Below are positions 6,731 through 16,700 of a DNA stretch of 34,612 nt, piece after piece. The notes below the pieces were generated by a model. That model did no database searches. It worked only from the letters and a program-made list of their open reading frames with translations, and was not told where the DNA came from. A program made the position numbers and the translations under genes. Positions within the stretch are counted from its first letter, which is position 1. Each line of letters begins with the position of its first letter. Origin of the DNA: Bacteroidaceae bacterium (lineage in GTDB: Bacteria; Bacteroidota; Bacteroidia; Bacteroidales; Bacteroidaceae); NCBI GenBank assembly GCA_017541025.1, contig JAFXZY010000004.1, forward strand, positions 1 through 34,612, given 5' to 3'.

Positions 6731-8929
6731 ATGAAAAAGAAAAATATTTGTTTGCGAGATAATTCTCAATTCTCAATTCTCAATTCTCAATTTGCCAAGA
6801 TTATTATAATCTTGCTGCTTTTGCCTGCAAAAGCAACTTCCGACGAAGGCATGTGGATGCTTAACAACATAGACACGAAGACTGCGGAAGCGATGAAGAA
6901 TCTGGGTCTGGAACTTACCCCGCGGGAACTCTATAATCCCGACGGCGTGAGCTTGAAAGATGCAGTTGTCGATTTCGGTGACTTCTGCTCGGGCGTCGTG
7001 GTAAGTCCCAATGGTCTGGTTTTCACCAATCACCACTGTGGTTACAGCTCTATCCAAAAGCTCTCAACCCCAGAGGATGACATCCTTAAGAATGGGTTTG
7101 TAGCCCGTTCTTATAAACAGGAGCGTCCCGTAGAAGGTCTCTTCGTACGTTTCCTGCAGCGGACAGAGGACTGTAGTGCCCGTGTCTTGTCTGCACTCGA
7201 CAGTATCTATCGTGCTAACCCTGATCAGGAGGAGCGTGTATTGCGAAACGACCACATAGACAGCATCTGCAACGCAGTAGAGAAAGAATACGAGGTAGCG
7301 AATCCCGGTTTGAACTGCCAACTGAAAGCCTTCTATGGCGGTAATGCTTTCTACGTTAGTATATATAAGGTATATAGAGACATCCGACTGGTCTTTACGG
7401 CAACGGAAACAATGGGTAAGTTCGGAGGCGATACGGACAACTGGATGTGGCCCCGTCAGACTTGCGACTTCAGTGTGTTCCGTATCTATGCCGATGATAA
7501 CGGAGAACCGGCAGAGTACAGTCCCAAGAACAAACCCTTGCATCCCAAGCGTTACGCCAAGGTAAGTCTTGACGGCTATCAGCCCGGTGACTACTGTATG
7601 ACCATAGGCTATCCTGGCAGCACCAGCCGTTACCTCAGTTCGTGGGGTATCGACGAGCGTGTGAATGCCAAAAATGTCAGTACCATTCAGGTCCGTGGCA
7701 AGAAACAGGAGGTTTGGAAGAAATTCATGGATACCGACCGTGCTGTGGCCATAAAGTATTCCAGCAAATGGGCCGGCAGTAGCAATTACTGGAAGAATTC
7801 CATCGGTATGAACAAGGCAATTGCCGACCTGAATGTAATTGCCCAGAAACAGCAGTTGGAACAGCAGGTTAAGGATTGGTATAACGGCAGAGAAGACCTG
7901 AAGGCTCGCTTTGGCAAGATGTTCGAGAGTCTGGAGAAGGCATACGCTGAGCGCAGGGATAATGTATATGCCCAGGGTTTCTTTAGCGAGACATTCAATC
8001 GTGGCATAGAGATTCTGCGTGTAGCCGATCAGTTGAACCGCATGCCTCAGGATGCCGATTCCGTTCAGGTGGCTGCTACACGCGAAAGCTTGCAGCGTTT
8101 CTTCAAGGATTATGATGCCGCCCTTGATGAGGCTACGGCTGCTGTTCTTTTGCAGAATTATCGCGAGCAGGTGACAGATAAAAAGTACTGGCCCGAGTTT
8201 TACAACTTGATAGATTCTCTATATCACGGCGACTGTGCTGCTGTGGCCCGTGACGTCTTTCGTTATACCATCTGCACGGATATCTCTTGCCTGGACCGCC
8301 TGTTGGCCGACAGTACATTGCGAGAAAGAGATCCCTTGTTGCAATATGCCGAGAAAGTACAGGACTTTTCGCAGTTCCTGTATGGCAGTCAGCGCGAGAA
8401 CAGTAACATTATAAAATATAACGAACGTTTGCTGACCCAGGCTCTGCTGGAGATGGAGCAGGAAACACCTCATTATAGCGATGCGAACTTTACCATGCGA
8501 CTCTCCTATGGTTTTATCCAGGACTATACAGCACAGGGGAAGCACTTCCAGTATTATACGGATGCACAAAGCTTGTTGGATAAGGCTGCCAAACAAAATG
8601 AGATAGAAGACTACCAGTTGGAGGCTGATATTGTACAATTAATGCAAAAAGGCAAGTGGGGCAAGTATGCCGATAAGAATACCGGTGATATGCACCTCTG
8701 CTTTATTTCCAACAACGATATCACAGGCGGAAACTCAGGCAGTCCGATGTTTAACGGCAAGGGCGAGCTGATAGGTTTGGCCTTCGATGGCAACTGGGAA
8801 GCAATGTCGGGCGACATCAGTTTCAATAGTTCCCTGCAGCGTTGCATAGGTGTGGACATCCGTTTTGTTCTCTTCATGATAGACAAATGGGGGAAAGGAA
8901 GAAACCTTATTAAGGAAATCAGGCCTTAG
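6731..8929 (+). CDS. S46 family dipeptidyl-peptidase, DPP7-like
   Basis: 732 aa, secreted (periplasm or outer surface). The mature part starts near DEGMWMLNN. The chymotrypsin-like catalytic residues are all present: His in TNHHCGY (101/102), Asp in GGDTDNW (234/236) and Ser669 in GGNSGSP. The residue 18 positions after the catalytic Ser is Gly687 (FDGNWE). In this family Gly at that place marks DPP7-like enzymes, which remove dipeptides after hydrophobic residues, whereas DPP11 (Asp/Glu specificity) has Arg. Such enzymes feed peptide catabolism in Bacteroidales. The signal peptide is abnormal: between MKKKNICLRD and the hydrophobic core AKIIIILLLLP lies NSQFSILNSQF, the translation of the right heptamer array. 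Without the repeat the N-terminus would be an ordinary signal peptide. The start at 6731 is the only ATG upstream of the core. Confidence 0.93.
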   Translation: MKKKNICLRDNSQFSILNSQFAKIIIILLLLPAKATSDEGMWMLNNIDTKTAEAMKNLGLELTPRELYNPDGVSLKDAVVDFGDFCSGVVVSPNGLVFTNHHCGYSSIQKLSTPEDDILKNGFVARSYKQERPVEGLFVRFLQRTEDCSARVLSALDSIYRANPDQEERVLRNDHIDSICNAVEKEYEVANPGLNCQLKAFYGGNAFYVSIYKVYRDIRLVFTATETMGKFGGDTDNWMWPRQTCDFSVFRIYADDNGEPAEYSPKNKPLHPKRYAKVSLDGYQPGDYCMTIGYPGSTSRYLSSWGIDERVNAKNVSTIQVRGKKQEVWKKFMDTDRAVAIKYSSKWAGSSNYWKNSIGMNKAIADLNVIAQKQQLEQQVKDWYNGREDLKARFGKMFESLEKAYAERRDNVYAQGFFSETFNRGIEILRVADQLNRMPQDADSVQVAATRESLQRFFKDYDAALDEATAAVLLQNYREQVTDKKYWPEFYNLIDSLYHGDCAAVARDVFRYTICTDISCLDRLLADSTLRERDPLLQYAEKVQDFSQFLYGSQRENSNIIKYNERLLTQALLEMEQETPHYSDANFTMRLSYGFIQDYTAQGKHFQYYTDAQSLLDKAAKQNEIEDYQLEADIVQLMQKGKWGKYADKNTGDMHLCFISNNDITGGNSGSPMFNGKGELIGLAFDGNWEAMSGDISFNSSLQRCIGVDIRFVLFMIDKWGKGRNLIKEIRP
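6758..6796. repeat. Right inverted arm, TTCTCAA heptamers read in the S46 signal peptide
   Basis: AATTCTC units repeat four times and end in AATTTGCC. This orientation lacks stop codons in all frames and is translated here as NSQFSILNSQF. It is the inverse of the array at 6314-6350. Confidence 0.9.
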
Positions 8930-8959
8930 ACTTTAGTAAAATAATGGTATTGATACAGG

Positions 8960-8983
8960 AAAAGCGCGTAATCGCGCTTTTTC
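8960..8983 (+). terminator. Terminator after the S46 peptidase gene
   Basis: AAAGCGCG - TAAT - CGCGCTTTTT forms a stem of about 8 bp followed by T residues, 31 bp after the stop codon. Confidence 0.85.
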
Positions 8984-9026
8984 TCTTAAAATCAGCCACA
9001 TAGAAAATAATTTTTGTCTCTTTTTA

Positions 9027-9056
9027 TTGCAAGTTCTTTCTGAAAACTTATCTTTG
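9027..9056 (+). promoter_or_regulatory. Promoter of the first giant discoidin-like gene
   Basis: TATCTTTG at 9049-9056 fits the -7 consensus, with TTGC at 9027-9030 as a possible -33. The 5' leader is about 70 nt. The same box, with an upstream TTGCAAG and the leader motif CAAACCTTAAA, is found before the paralogue at 13788, so the two promoters were duplicated with the genes. Confidence 0.75.
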
Positions 9057-9131
9057 CAGCGTAAACGGTAAACCGTTATGCTATAAACTATTATTAATAA
9101 CTATAATTGCAAACCTTAAATTTATTTCACA

Positions 9132-12100
9132 ATGGGAAATCGTTACTTGATTTTACTGACGTTGCTGTTCCCTTTAGCAACAATGTTCAGGTCGGGTGGG
9201 CTATATGCACAGACCGAAGAAGAGTATGACGCTGCAATGGCTGCTATCACAGATGGTGCCACCTATTACATCGCAACAGATGTGGACGGCCTAAGGTGTT
9301 ACTTGACTGCTGATGGCTTTCTGGCATACGATAAACTCGATGCAGGAATGTTCATTTTCAAAAAGACGTCAGGCGGAGAGTTCAAGACCTATGGTTGGTA
9401 TCTTGATGGTGGTACAGGTAATTACTTCAGCAATCCTGCAGCCAGCAATAGCATTGCTGATAAGAAGATCAACACCCATAGTATCTCAGGTTGTCGTACT
9501 ACATGGGAAGCTCAGGTATTCTTCCTGAATGAAAACGGGAAGTTTGCCGTGCGTGCTACCAATGCGGCTTCCACTACCAGTACAAGTGGCTGGAATTGGG
9601 TAGGTCAGTCTTTCTGGGCAATCAATGAAGGTCCTACTGTAGGTTATTCCTTCGATGTTAATTACATTTGGGAACTGGAGTTACCTTCTGACCAGAGCCA
9701 GATATGGACAGTCCTTAATTCAATCGTTGTAGATTATGAAGAACAAGTTTATGATGACGAGGATGGCTATTCCATGAATATAGGTACAGGGTTCGGCCAG
9801 CGTGCAGATGCTGAGACCTGGCTGAAATTCTGGAATCTGCTTCAGGAGGTATATCAGACGGCTCAAAAGCTTGTGGAAGAAGATTATGACATGGATAAAG
9901 ACCCCGATGCTCCTACTCTGGAATGGGCTAATCAGGCAAGAGTTGATGCAGATTCCATGTACCAGAAGATATTGGACAGCGAGCGTCCGTATATGATACC
10001 ACAGGATGGCTATTACCGTATTATTTCCAGATTACGTTATTCGAATCCAGATGTTGAATCGGGATATGTTGATAAGGCTTTAGCTGCCTCTATCAGCTCA
10101 GAACATGCCAACAAGGGTGTTTATGCCACTATCAAAAGGGATAGGGCCGACTTCCTTTGGAAGCTTACGCAGCATGGCGATAGCGTTGAAATTCAGAATG
10201 CCGGTATGGAAACCTATATCAGCTTCTCTTCTCCTTCGCAGAACAGGGTTATCATGACTACCAACGTGGATGATGCCAGCCACATGGTATTAGATTATGC
10301 AGGCTATGATATTGTTGAGACGGATGAAGATGCCTTCGAGAAAGACATCTTCTACATCCGACTTGCCAGCAAACCCAGGGGTGGCAGCAACTATTTCCAT
10401 CAGTTAGAACACAACAGTAAGACTGATGTGGCAACGGCTTCTGGTAATTCCGGTACAGACTCTGGTAAGGAAATGGAATTGAGTTTCTGGGCAGCAACCT
10501 TCAATAAGGAAGTGGACAGGGGTACCAGTGAATGGTATCTGGAGTATGTTCCAGATGAAGAGGCCAAGGAGATTATTGAGGCTTTTGCTTATATTCGTGA
10601 CCGTGATATTTTGATAGAAAAGAACAATGCCCTGCGTGCTGAGGTTGCTGAGGCGCTGACTGTTGCCAAGGATGTTATCAGAACGGAGCTTATTACGTCT
10701 GCCAGTCAGATGACGTCTCCTTTCAGCTATAATGAACTTACCGGTAAAACCGATGGTGGCAACCTTTCAGACGGTGTCCTCATCGATGGTGATAAGAGTA
10801 CATACTGGCACAGTGACTATAGTGGAGCTGCTCCTGAGGGTACTCATTATATCCAGCTCTCTGGTATGCAGGATATGGTAGGCGATTGTGAACTGTACCT
10901 CTGTCAGAGAGCTGCTACCAACGACCACCCGAAGGAGTTTATAGTTGTGGGTTCGAACGATCCTGAGGCTGCTGATGAGGATTGGGCAGAAATAGCGGTA
11001 ATTGAGATTCCCAATGTCCTCAGCGGCGAGGAGAATACAGTTCCCTTCGTTATAGAAACACCTTATGAGTACGTTCGTCTTTTGTGTACTCAACAGGCAC
11101 CCTCTACCCGTAATTTCTTTCATGCAGCAGAATTGCAGATATTAACGGTAAGGCCCAATCCCAACTCACAGTTTGTAGCCCTTGGCGAAATAGCTACCAA
11201 CTTGGAGAATATATACAACGAGAACTGTGCTGTAGATGATGATGACATCACCGTAGTGATGTATGAAGCATTGTTGGCAGCTTACCAGAGGTTCCTGAAT
11301 GGATTGGTTGATCCTACCGAGTTGCGTGAGGCTATGGCTAAGTATGCTAATGCCACCCGGGTTGTTGTGGAAGGTACAAATCCCGGCCAGTGGTCAAGCA
11401 CGGATATCGCTACAGCTTACGACAATCTGTATGCCGAGGTGGTAGCTTACAACAAGGCAGGTAAGTATACCGTTGAGAAGAACCACAAGTATGCTGTAAT
11501 GCTCGCAACTATGCAAAAGAGCCTTATGGAGCAGGCCAATGGGGTGAAGAAGGATACTTGGTATCGTATCATGTTCCCAACGGAGGAAATGTATGACAGA
11601 TACGGATTCGACAAATCTCCTGCTGATAAGACCAGCCTTCGTGAGGATCAGGCTACCATGTGGGGTACCTTTGTTACTGTAGCAAAGGAGGTATCAGAAG
11701 AGGTTCCTAATCCCACGGAAGAAGACCCAGACGCCACCACTAATGTTTCACACCTGGAGGCGTTTGAGAAGGCAGATGTACGTGAGACCAATCGTATGTT
11801 CTTCATGGCAGAGGATGAGATAACAGACAAGGATGTCAGCCTGTTCCGTTTCATTGAATGTCCTGTAAAGAATCCTGACTATTCAGGTGTGTTTACCGAG
11901 GCCAAGGGGGATATGGTTACAGCTGTTGACTTGAGCACTACTTATACCAGAGGCGAAGCACTGATTACGGATGCTTCCCAGTTCTCCAGTAACAATGATA
12001 TTGACTACGATGGTCAGAGACTCTCTTCCGGCTGTCTCATCGATGGCAATGCCTCTACTTACTGGCATACCGATTACAGACAGCAAGTTCTGGAGATTCC

Positions 12101-13583
12101 TTATCTGCAGGTAGCCCTCAACGAGCCCGTTTCTGGCTTTATCCAAGTGGATATCACTCGCAGAAACGCCGCTAACGGCCATGTTGTTCGTATGTATATC
12201 CAGGGTAGTACAGATGCAGAGAACTGGAAAAACGTAGGTTATCTGGAAACGCCTTTTGGCAGTGTTACCGAGACCGTTACCAGCCAGCCCGTCGATTTGG
12301 ATGGAACATACAACTATCTGCGCTTTATCCTGACCCAGAGATATGGAACTGACGGTGGTGGCAATATGGAATTTGATCCCTTCGCAGAAATAACAGGTGC
12401 AAGCGACTGGAATAAGAAATGGACATACTTCCATATGGCAGAGTTCCAGATTTATCCTATAACATTCAATCAGGAACTGAGCCCAACAGCTAAGACCATG
12501 CAACAGGCCTATACAACAGCCAACAAGGTTGTCCTGAAGGATGTTACAGCAGAGGATTTTGCAACAGTCAAGAAGGCTTACAAAGATTATCAGACAGAGT
12601 ACAATACATCTGTTGGCAAGGCTGTTCTTCCCAATGGAGTTGACGGTCCCGCTCCGTCTTATGCTCTCCAGAACAAGGCTACTGGTCTGTTCATAAAGGC
12701 TAAAGATGGCAGTACCAATGATGTTAACCTGAAGCTTATTCCCACATTCTTCAGCTATACGGCTCTTGGTTACGAGAGAAGTTTGCTGGGTGGTGTGAAT
12801 ATCAATGGCAATAGTTGTAATAACCTGCATGCAGGAGAGTCTAACCGCAGATTCTGCACATGGAGCTCGTCAGAAGCATACTCTAACTCTGGCCTCGTTA
12901 TCCGTGAGGAAGGTCCTGTGGAGCCTGCAGAGTTCTCCTTCTATAAGGATATTCAAACAGGTGAGATATACAATTTCTGCTCTACCGTATCAATCACCAA
13001 TAAGGGAGAAGGTGAAGCCTACGCGGGTATTGGCAAGTATACCGATGAGGACGGTGCCACCTTCCTTGCACTGAAGAAGATAGAAACGATAGAGGCTGGC
13101 GCACCTGCTTTCTACATCTTTGGCGATACAACCCAGTACGATGCAGAGGCTGAACCCGAAGCTGTTCTGTTCACAATGTCTGCTGAACCCGACTTCAAAC
13201 TGGTGGGCGATACCATCAACGGCTTTATTGCTTGCCTGGTTAACCATCCAATTGGCGTTAATGACATATTCTTCGATGAGAATTATGCTACCAGTCTTGG
13301 CAAGACCGGTATGAACCTGGTTGCTCCAGCAGTATTGGTGGTTCAGGAGCTCTGTCCCGATGTTGATCCTAATGCCGAATACGACTTCAGTATCTGTCTC
13401 AGCGGTGCAGATGTGGTAGATAATGTGAAGGATGTTGCTACCGTTGTTAAGCAGATTAGCCAGCCCGGTGATGTGTACAGTGTTGACGGAAAACTTCTTA
13501 AAACAGGTGCTACCCTTAATAGCTTGAAGTCTTTGGGCAAGGGAATGTATATCCTAAATGGGATAAAGGTCATGGTTAAGTAA
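9132..13583 (+). CDS. Giant secreted protein with two discoidin (F5/8C)-like domains, copy 1
   Basis: 1483 aa. The signal peptide is about residues 1-27 (RYLILLTLLFPLATMF ... LYAQ). An N-terminal beta-rich module (ATYYIATDVDGLRCYL) resembles ricin/lipocalin-like repeats. Two discoidin-like modules follow at about 518-675 (SASQMTSP, LIDGDKSTYWHSDY, FHAAELQI) and 940-1110 (DASQFSS, LIDGNASTYWHTDY, FHMAEFQIYP). A helical FIVAR-like segment lies between them. A further beta module near 1165-1260 ends in NLHAGESNRRFCTW. The last 40 residues (GDVYSVDGKLLKTG ... GKGMYILNGIKVMVK) are a C-terminal module common in Bacteroidetes secreted proteins, probably for surface sorting or T9SS. A glycan- or matrix-binding surface role is the best guess; no catalytic domain is recognised. 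It is paralogous over its whole length to the next gene and lies between its own promoter and terminator. Confidence 0.8.
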   Translation: MGNRYLILLTLLFPLATMFRSGGLYAQTEEEYDAAMAAITDGATYYIATDVDGLRCYLTADGFLAYDKLDAGMFIFKKTSGGEFKTYGWYLDGGTGNYFSNPAASNSIADKKINTHSISGCRTTWEAQVFFLNENGKFAVRATNAASTTSTSGWNWVGQSFWAINEGPTVGYSFDVNYIWELELPSDQSQIWTVLNSIVVDYEEQVYDDEDGYSMNIGTGFGQRADAETWLKFWNLLQEVYQTAQKLVEEDYDMDKDPDAPTLEWANQARVDADSMYQKILDSERPYMIPQDGYYRIISRLRYSNPDVESGYVDKALAASISSEHANKGVYATIKRDRADFLWKLTQHGDSVEIQNAGMETYISFSSPSQNRVIMTTNVDDASHMVLDYAGYDIVETDEDAFEKDIFYIRLASKPRGGSNYFHQLEHNSKTDVATASGNSGTDSGKEMELSFWAATFNKEVDRGTSEWYLEYVPDEEAKEIIEAFAYIRDRDILIEKNNALRAEVAEALTVAKDVIRTELITSASQMTSPFSYNELTGKTDGGNLSDGVLIDGDKSTYWHSDYSGAAPEGTHYIQLSGMQDMVGDCELYLCQRAATNDHPKEFIVVGSNDPEAADEDWAEIAVIEIPNVLSGEENTVPFVIETPYEYVRLLCTQQAPSTRNFFHAAELQILTVRPNPNSQFVALGEIATNLENIYNENCAVDDDDITVVMYEALLAAYQRFLNGLVDPTELREAMAKYANATRVVVEGTNPGQWSSTDIATAYDNLYAEVVAYNKAGKYTVEKNHKYAVMLATMQKSLMEQANGVKKDTWYRIMFPTEEMYDRYGFDKSPADKTSLREDQATMWGTFVTVAKEVSEEVPNPTEEDPDATTNVSHLEAFEKADVRETNRMFFMAEDEITDKDVSLFRFIECPVKNPDYSGVFTEAKGDMVTAVDLSTTYTRGEALITDASQFSSNNDIDYDGQRLSSGCLIDGNASTYWHTDYRQQVLEIPYLQVALNEPVSGFIQVDITRRNAANGHVVRMYIQGSTDAENWKNVGYLETPFGSVTETVTSQPVDLDGTYNYLRFILTQRYGTDGGGNMEFDPFAEITGASDWNKKWTYFHMAEFQIYPITFNQELSPTAKTMQQAYTTANKVVLKDVTAEDFATVKKAYKDYQTEYNTSVGKAVLPNGVDGPAPSYALQNKATGLFIKAKDGSTNDVNLKLIPTFFSYTALGYERSLLGGVNINGNSCNNLHAGESNRRFCTWSSSEAYSNSGLVIREEGPVEPAEFSFYKDIQTGEIYNFCSTVSITNKGEGEAYAGIGKYTDEDGATFLALKKIETIEAGAPAFYIFGDTTQYDAEAEPEAVLFTMSAEPDFKLVGDTINGFIACLVNHPIGVNDIFFDENYATSLGKTGMNLVAPAVLVVQELCPDVDPNAEYDFSICLSGADVVDNVKDVATVVKQISQPGDVYSVDGKLLKTGATLNSLKSLGKGMYILNGIKVMVK

Positions 13584-13605
13584 TTTAACCCTATATGTAT
13601 TATGT

Positions 13606-13629
13606 AAAAGGCGCCGAAAGGCGCTTTTT
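13606..13629 (+). terminator. Terminator between the two giant genes
   Basis: AAAAG-GCGCC-GAAA-GGCGC-TTTTT: a GC-rich stem closed by A/T pairs, 23 bp after the stop codon of copy 1. Confidence 0.85.
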
Positions 13630-13669
13630 ATGTTAAAAAACGTTTACAAGAGAAAAATATTGTATCATT

Positions 13670-13704
13670 TTTGCAAGAAAGTACAAATTTTCCGCTTATC
13701 TTTG
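13670..13704 (+). promoter_or_regulatory. Promoter of the second giant discoidin-like gene
   Basis: TATCTTTG at 13697-13704 matches the -7 consensus, with TTTGCAAG at 13670-13677 upstream. The leader is about 80 nt and ends in CAAACCTTAAA close to the start, as in the first copy. Confidence 0.75.
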
Positions 13705-13787
13705 CAAAATAAAGCGTGTAACCATACTAACTAAGGCAAACATAACTAACAAACAATATTTACAAACCTTAAAAACTTTTTAAAGCG

Positions 13788-16700
13788 ATGAGAAAACGTT
13801 ACTTATTTTTATTAATGTTGTTGTTCCCGTTGGCAACAATGTTTAAGTTGGGTAGTGCATTCGCAGCTGACCCACCAGAATCAGAGTATGAAGCAGCATT
13901 GGCTGCCATTACAGATGGTGCGTATTACATCACAACAGATGTAGACGGAACCAAGTTCTATGTAACTCAGGGAGGTAACCTGACAGACGACATAGAAGTT
14001 GCCTACATGTTTGGCATCTCAAAGGTTGATGCATCTGCTGCTGGTGATAAACTCTTTAACACTGCTTGGAAAATAGAGCCTAACAATGGATCTCATTTCT
14101 CTAACACTACTTTGACTAACGATAAGGCTAATTTGTTGTTTGCAGATGAAGTGTATCGTCAGGATAGTGGTAACGACCGTAATGACTGGGAAAGACAGAT
14201 TTTCTATCTGAATCCGGAAACAGGCAAATATGCCATCCGCTCTTGTAACACCAGCTATGCAGAAAGTAGCTGGAAAGATGCCGGTCGTGCTTTCTGGACT
14301 TGGTATGTTAAAGATACCGAAGCAGATTATGTAGTGCCCACTCCATGCTATAGCTATGATGCGGCCTATATCTGGTCTTTTGAGTTGCCCGAAGAGAAGG
14401 CTCAGATAAAGATGGCGCTTGAGGGAATATACAATACTTATGAGCAGCAGGCTGTTGACGATGTTGACGAGCCTACATCTGTGAATATGTATTCAGGAGA
14501 AGGCCCTGGCTACGGCACACTTGCAGACTGGGATACTTGGCGTAAGTTCAAGGCTGAGCTTGACAAAATTGATCCTCTTTTAATGAAGTTCTTTGATGAG
14601 GATTATAATCCCGCTACTGACCCGGATTGTCCCGATTTGGATGGCGCTAATGCTTTGAAGAATGAACTTGATTCTATGTGGAATGTCCTTTTGGCTTCTG
14701 AAATTTCTTATAAGATTCCTCAGGACGGTTACTACCGCATTATTACCCGTATGCGTTACTATACCGACACGGAGATTCGTGACGAAGAGTCTGGCGAACT
14801 GATTGACACAGAACGCTCATACGTAACAAAGGCTGCGTTGGCTTCTTACGACAAGAACTTCCCAGGCAATGTTATGTTCGGTACCCTCAGAAAGGATTTG
14901 GCTAACTACGTATGGAAACTTACTCAGGTAGGCGACAGCGTTCTGATGCAGAATGTCGGTATGGGTACTTATCCCAACAAAGAGAGTTCAAGCCGCTTCT
15001 TGCTTACCGATGATCCTACAAAGATCAGTCACGTAACATTCGACTATGCTGCCAGTGATATTGTTGACTTGGATGATGACGATCAGGATGAAAGAGACAT
15101 TTTCTACATCCGTTTGTCAAGCGATCCCCGTCATGTTGAAAGATACCTTCACCAGAATGGCCACAGCAGAGGTAAGGATTCTCACAAGGATCTGGACATG
15201 GGCTTCTGGAGAGGCACCTATGGCATGGGTGGTGAAGCTGGTATCTATGGTAGCGATGAGGGTACCAGTGAGTGGTATCTGGAGCCTGTTTCTGAGGATG
15301 AGGTTGCAGAACTTGTTGAGAAGTTCCAGCCTATTTTGCACCACGACGTACTGGTACAGGAGAACCAGGAACTTCGCGACGAGGTTGCTGCTGCTATCGA
15401 AGATTCTAAGGATATCATCAGAGAGGATATGATTACTGCTGCTGCTCAGCTGAGCAGTCCTAACAGTGACGAAGCAGAAGGAACTAACATCGGTAACTTG
15501 ATTGATAATGACGGTGGTACCTTCTGGCATACCAGTTGGCACGGCTCGAACCAAGAGCCCCAGATGGTTTACAACGAAGGTTCATACCATTATCTGCAGA
15601 TCGCCGGTATGGAGAAGATGGTTGGCAATGTCGATTTCTATTTCCGTCAGAGAAATGGTGCAGACCAAGACCATCCCGCTGAGGTTACACTCTTTGGTTC
15701 TGAAGATCCCGAGGCCGCAGATGCAGATTGGGTAGAATTTGCAAAATTGACTATTCCTAATGTTGGTAATGGTGCAGAAAACCATATTCCTTTCACTGTA
15801 GAAAATGCATATCCCTATGTACGTTTAATTGTTACGAAGGTTAAAAAGCAAGATGGCAGTGATATGGATCACCGTACTTATTGGCATGCTGCTGAGATTC
15901 AGTTCAGCACAGTTAAGGATAATCCAAGTTCTCGCTTCGTTGCTCTTGGTGAGATTGCTACAAATCTTGTTGATGCCTTTAACGAGAACCTGGCTATCGC
16001 TGATGCTGACATCGAGTTCAAAGATTACGAGAAGTTGCTTCAGGCTTACGAATTGTTCAAGGGCGGTTTGGTTGATCCTACCGAGTTGCGCAATGCACTG
16101 GCTAAGTATGCTAAGGTTACCGAGGGTGTTGTAGAAGGTACAGAACCCGGCCAGTGGGCAAGCACAGATGTTGCTAAGGCTTACGATAAGCTCTATGCCG
16201 AGGCTAAGGCTTACGAGGCAAGTGGTAAGTATACTCCCGAGCAGATTCATAAGTATGCTGCAATGCTGAAGGCTATGTCTAAGAGCGTAGCTGAGCAGGT
16301 TAACGGTGTTAAGACCGGTACTTGGTATCGCATTATGTTCCCAACAGAGGAAATGTATGATAAGTATGGATTCGACAAGTCTCCTGCAGACAAGACAAGC
16401 CTTCGCGAGGATCAGTCCATCATGATGGGTACCTTCGTTGCTCCTGCTTACGAGGTAACAGAAGAGGAAGCTGCTCCTACAGAAGAAGATCCCGAGGCAG
16501 TTGCTAACGTTACACATCTCGAGGCATACGAGAAAGATGCAGTCAGCGATGCTTCTCGCTTGTTCTTCATGGCTGACGAAGAGATTACAGATAAGGATCT
16601 CAGCGAGTTCCGCTTCATCGAGCGTCCTCAGGAGGAAGCTAATTATGTAGGTCTCTTCAGCGAGGTTATGGAAAACTCTGCTGTGGCTCTCGATCTGAGC

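Larger units (their letters stand above)
6311..6796 (+). mobile_element. Putative cassette: four-helix-bundle gene between inverted heptamer arrays
   Basis: The left array (6314-6350, units TTGAGAA) and the right array (6758-6796, units TTCTCAA) are inverted copies that agree over about 31 bp including the inner end GAATTAT. They enclose one small gene of the 23S intervening-sequence protein family. The left arm begins in the helicase stop codon and the right arm lies in the signal-peptide codons of the S46 peptidase. No transposase is present, and mobility is inferred from architecture only. Confidence 0.5.

Noticed and set aside
11883-12830. Antisense open frame of 315 codons opposite the first giant gene
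   Set aside because: Shadow of the sense gene, whose discoidin-like modules and paralogue confirm the plus-strand frame.
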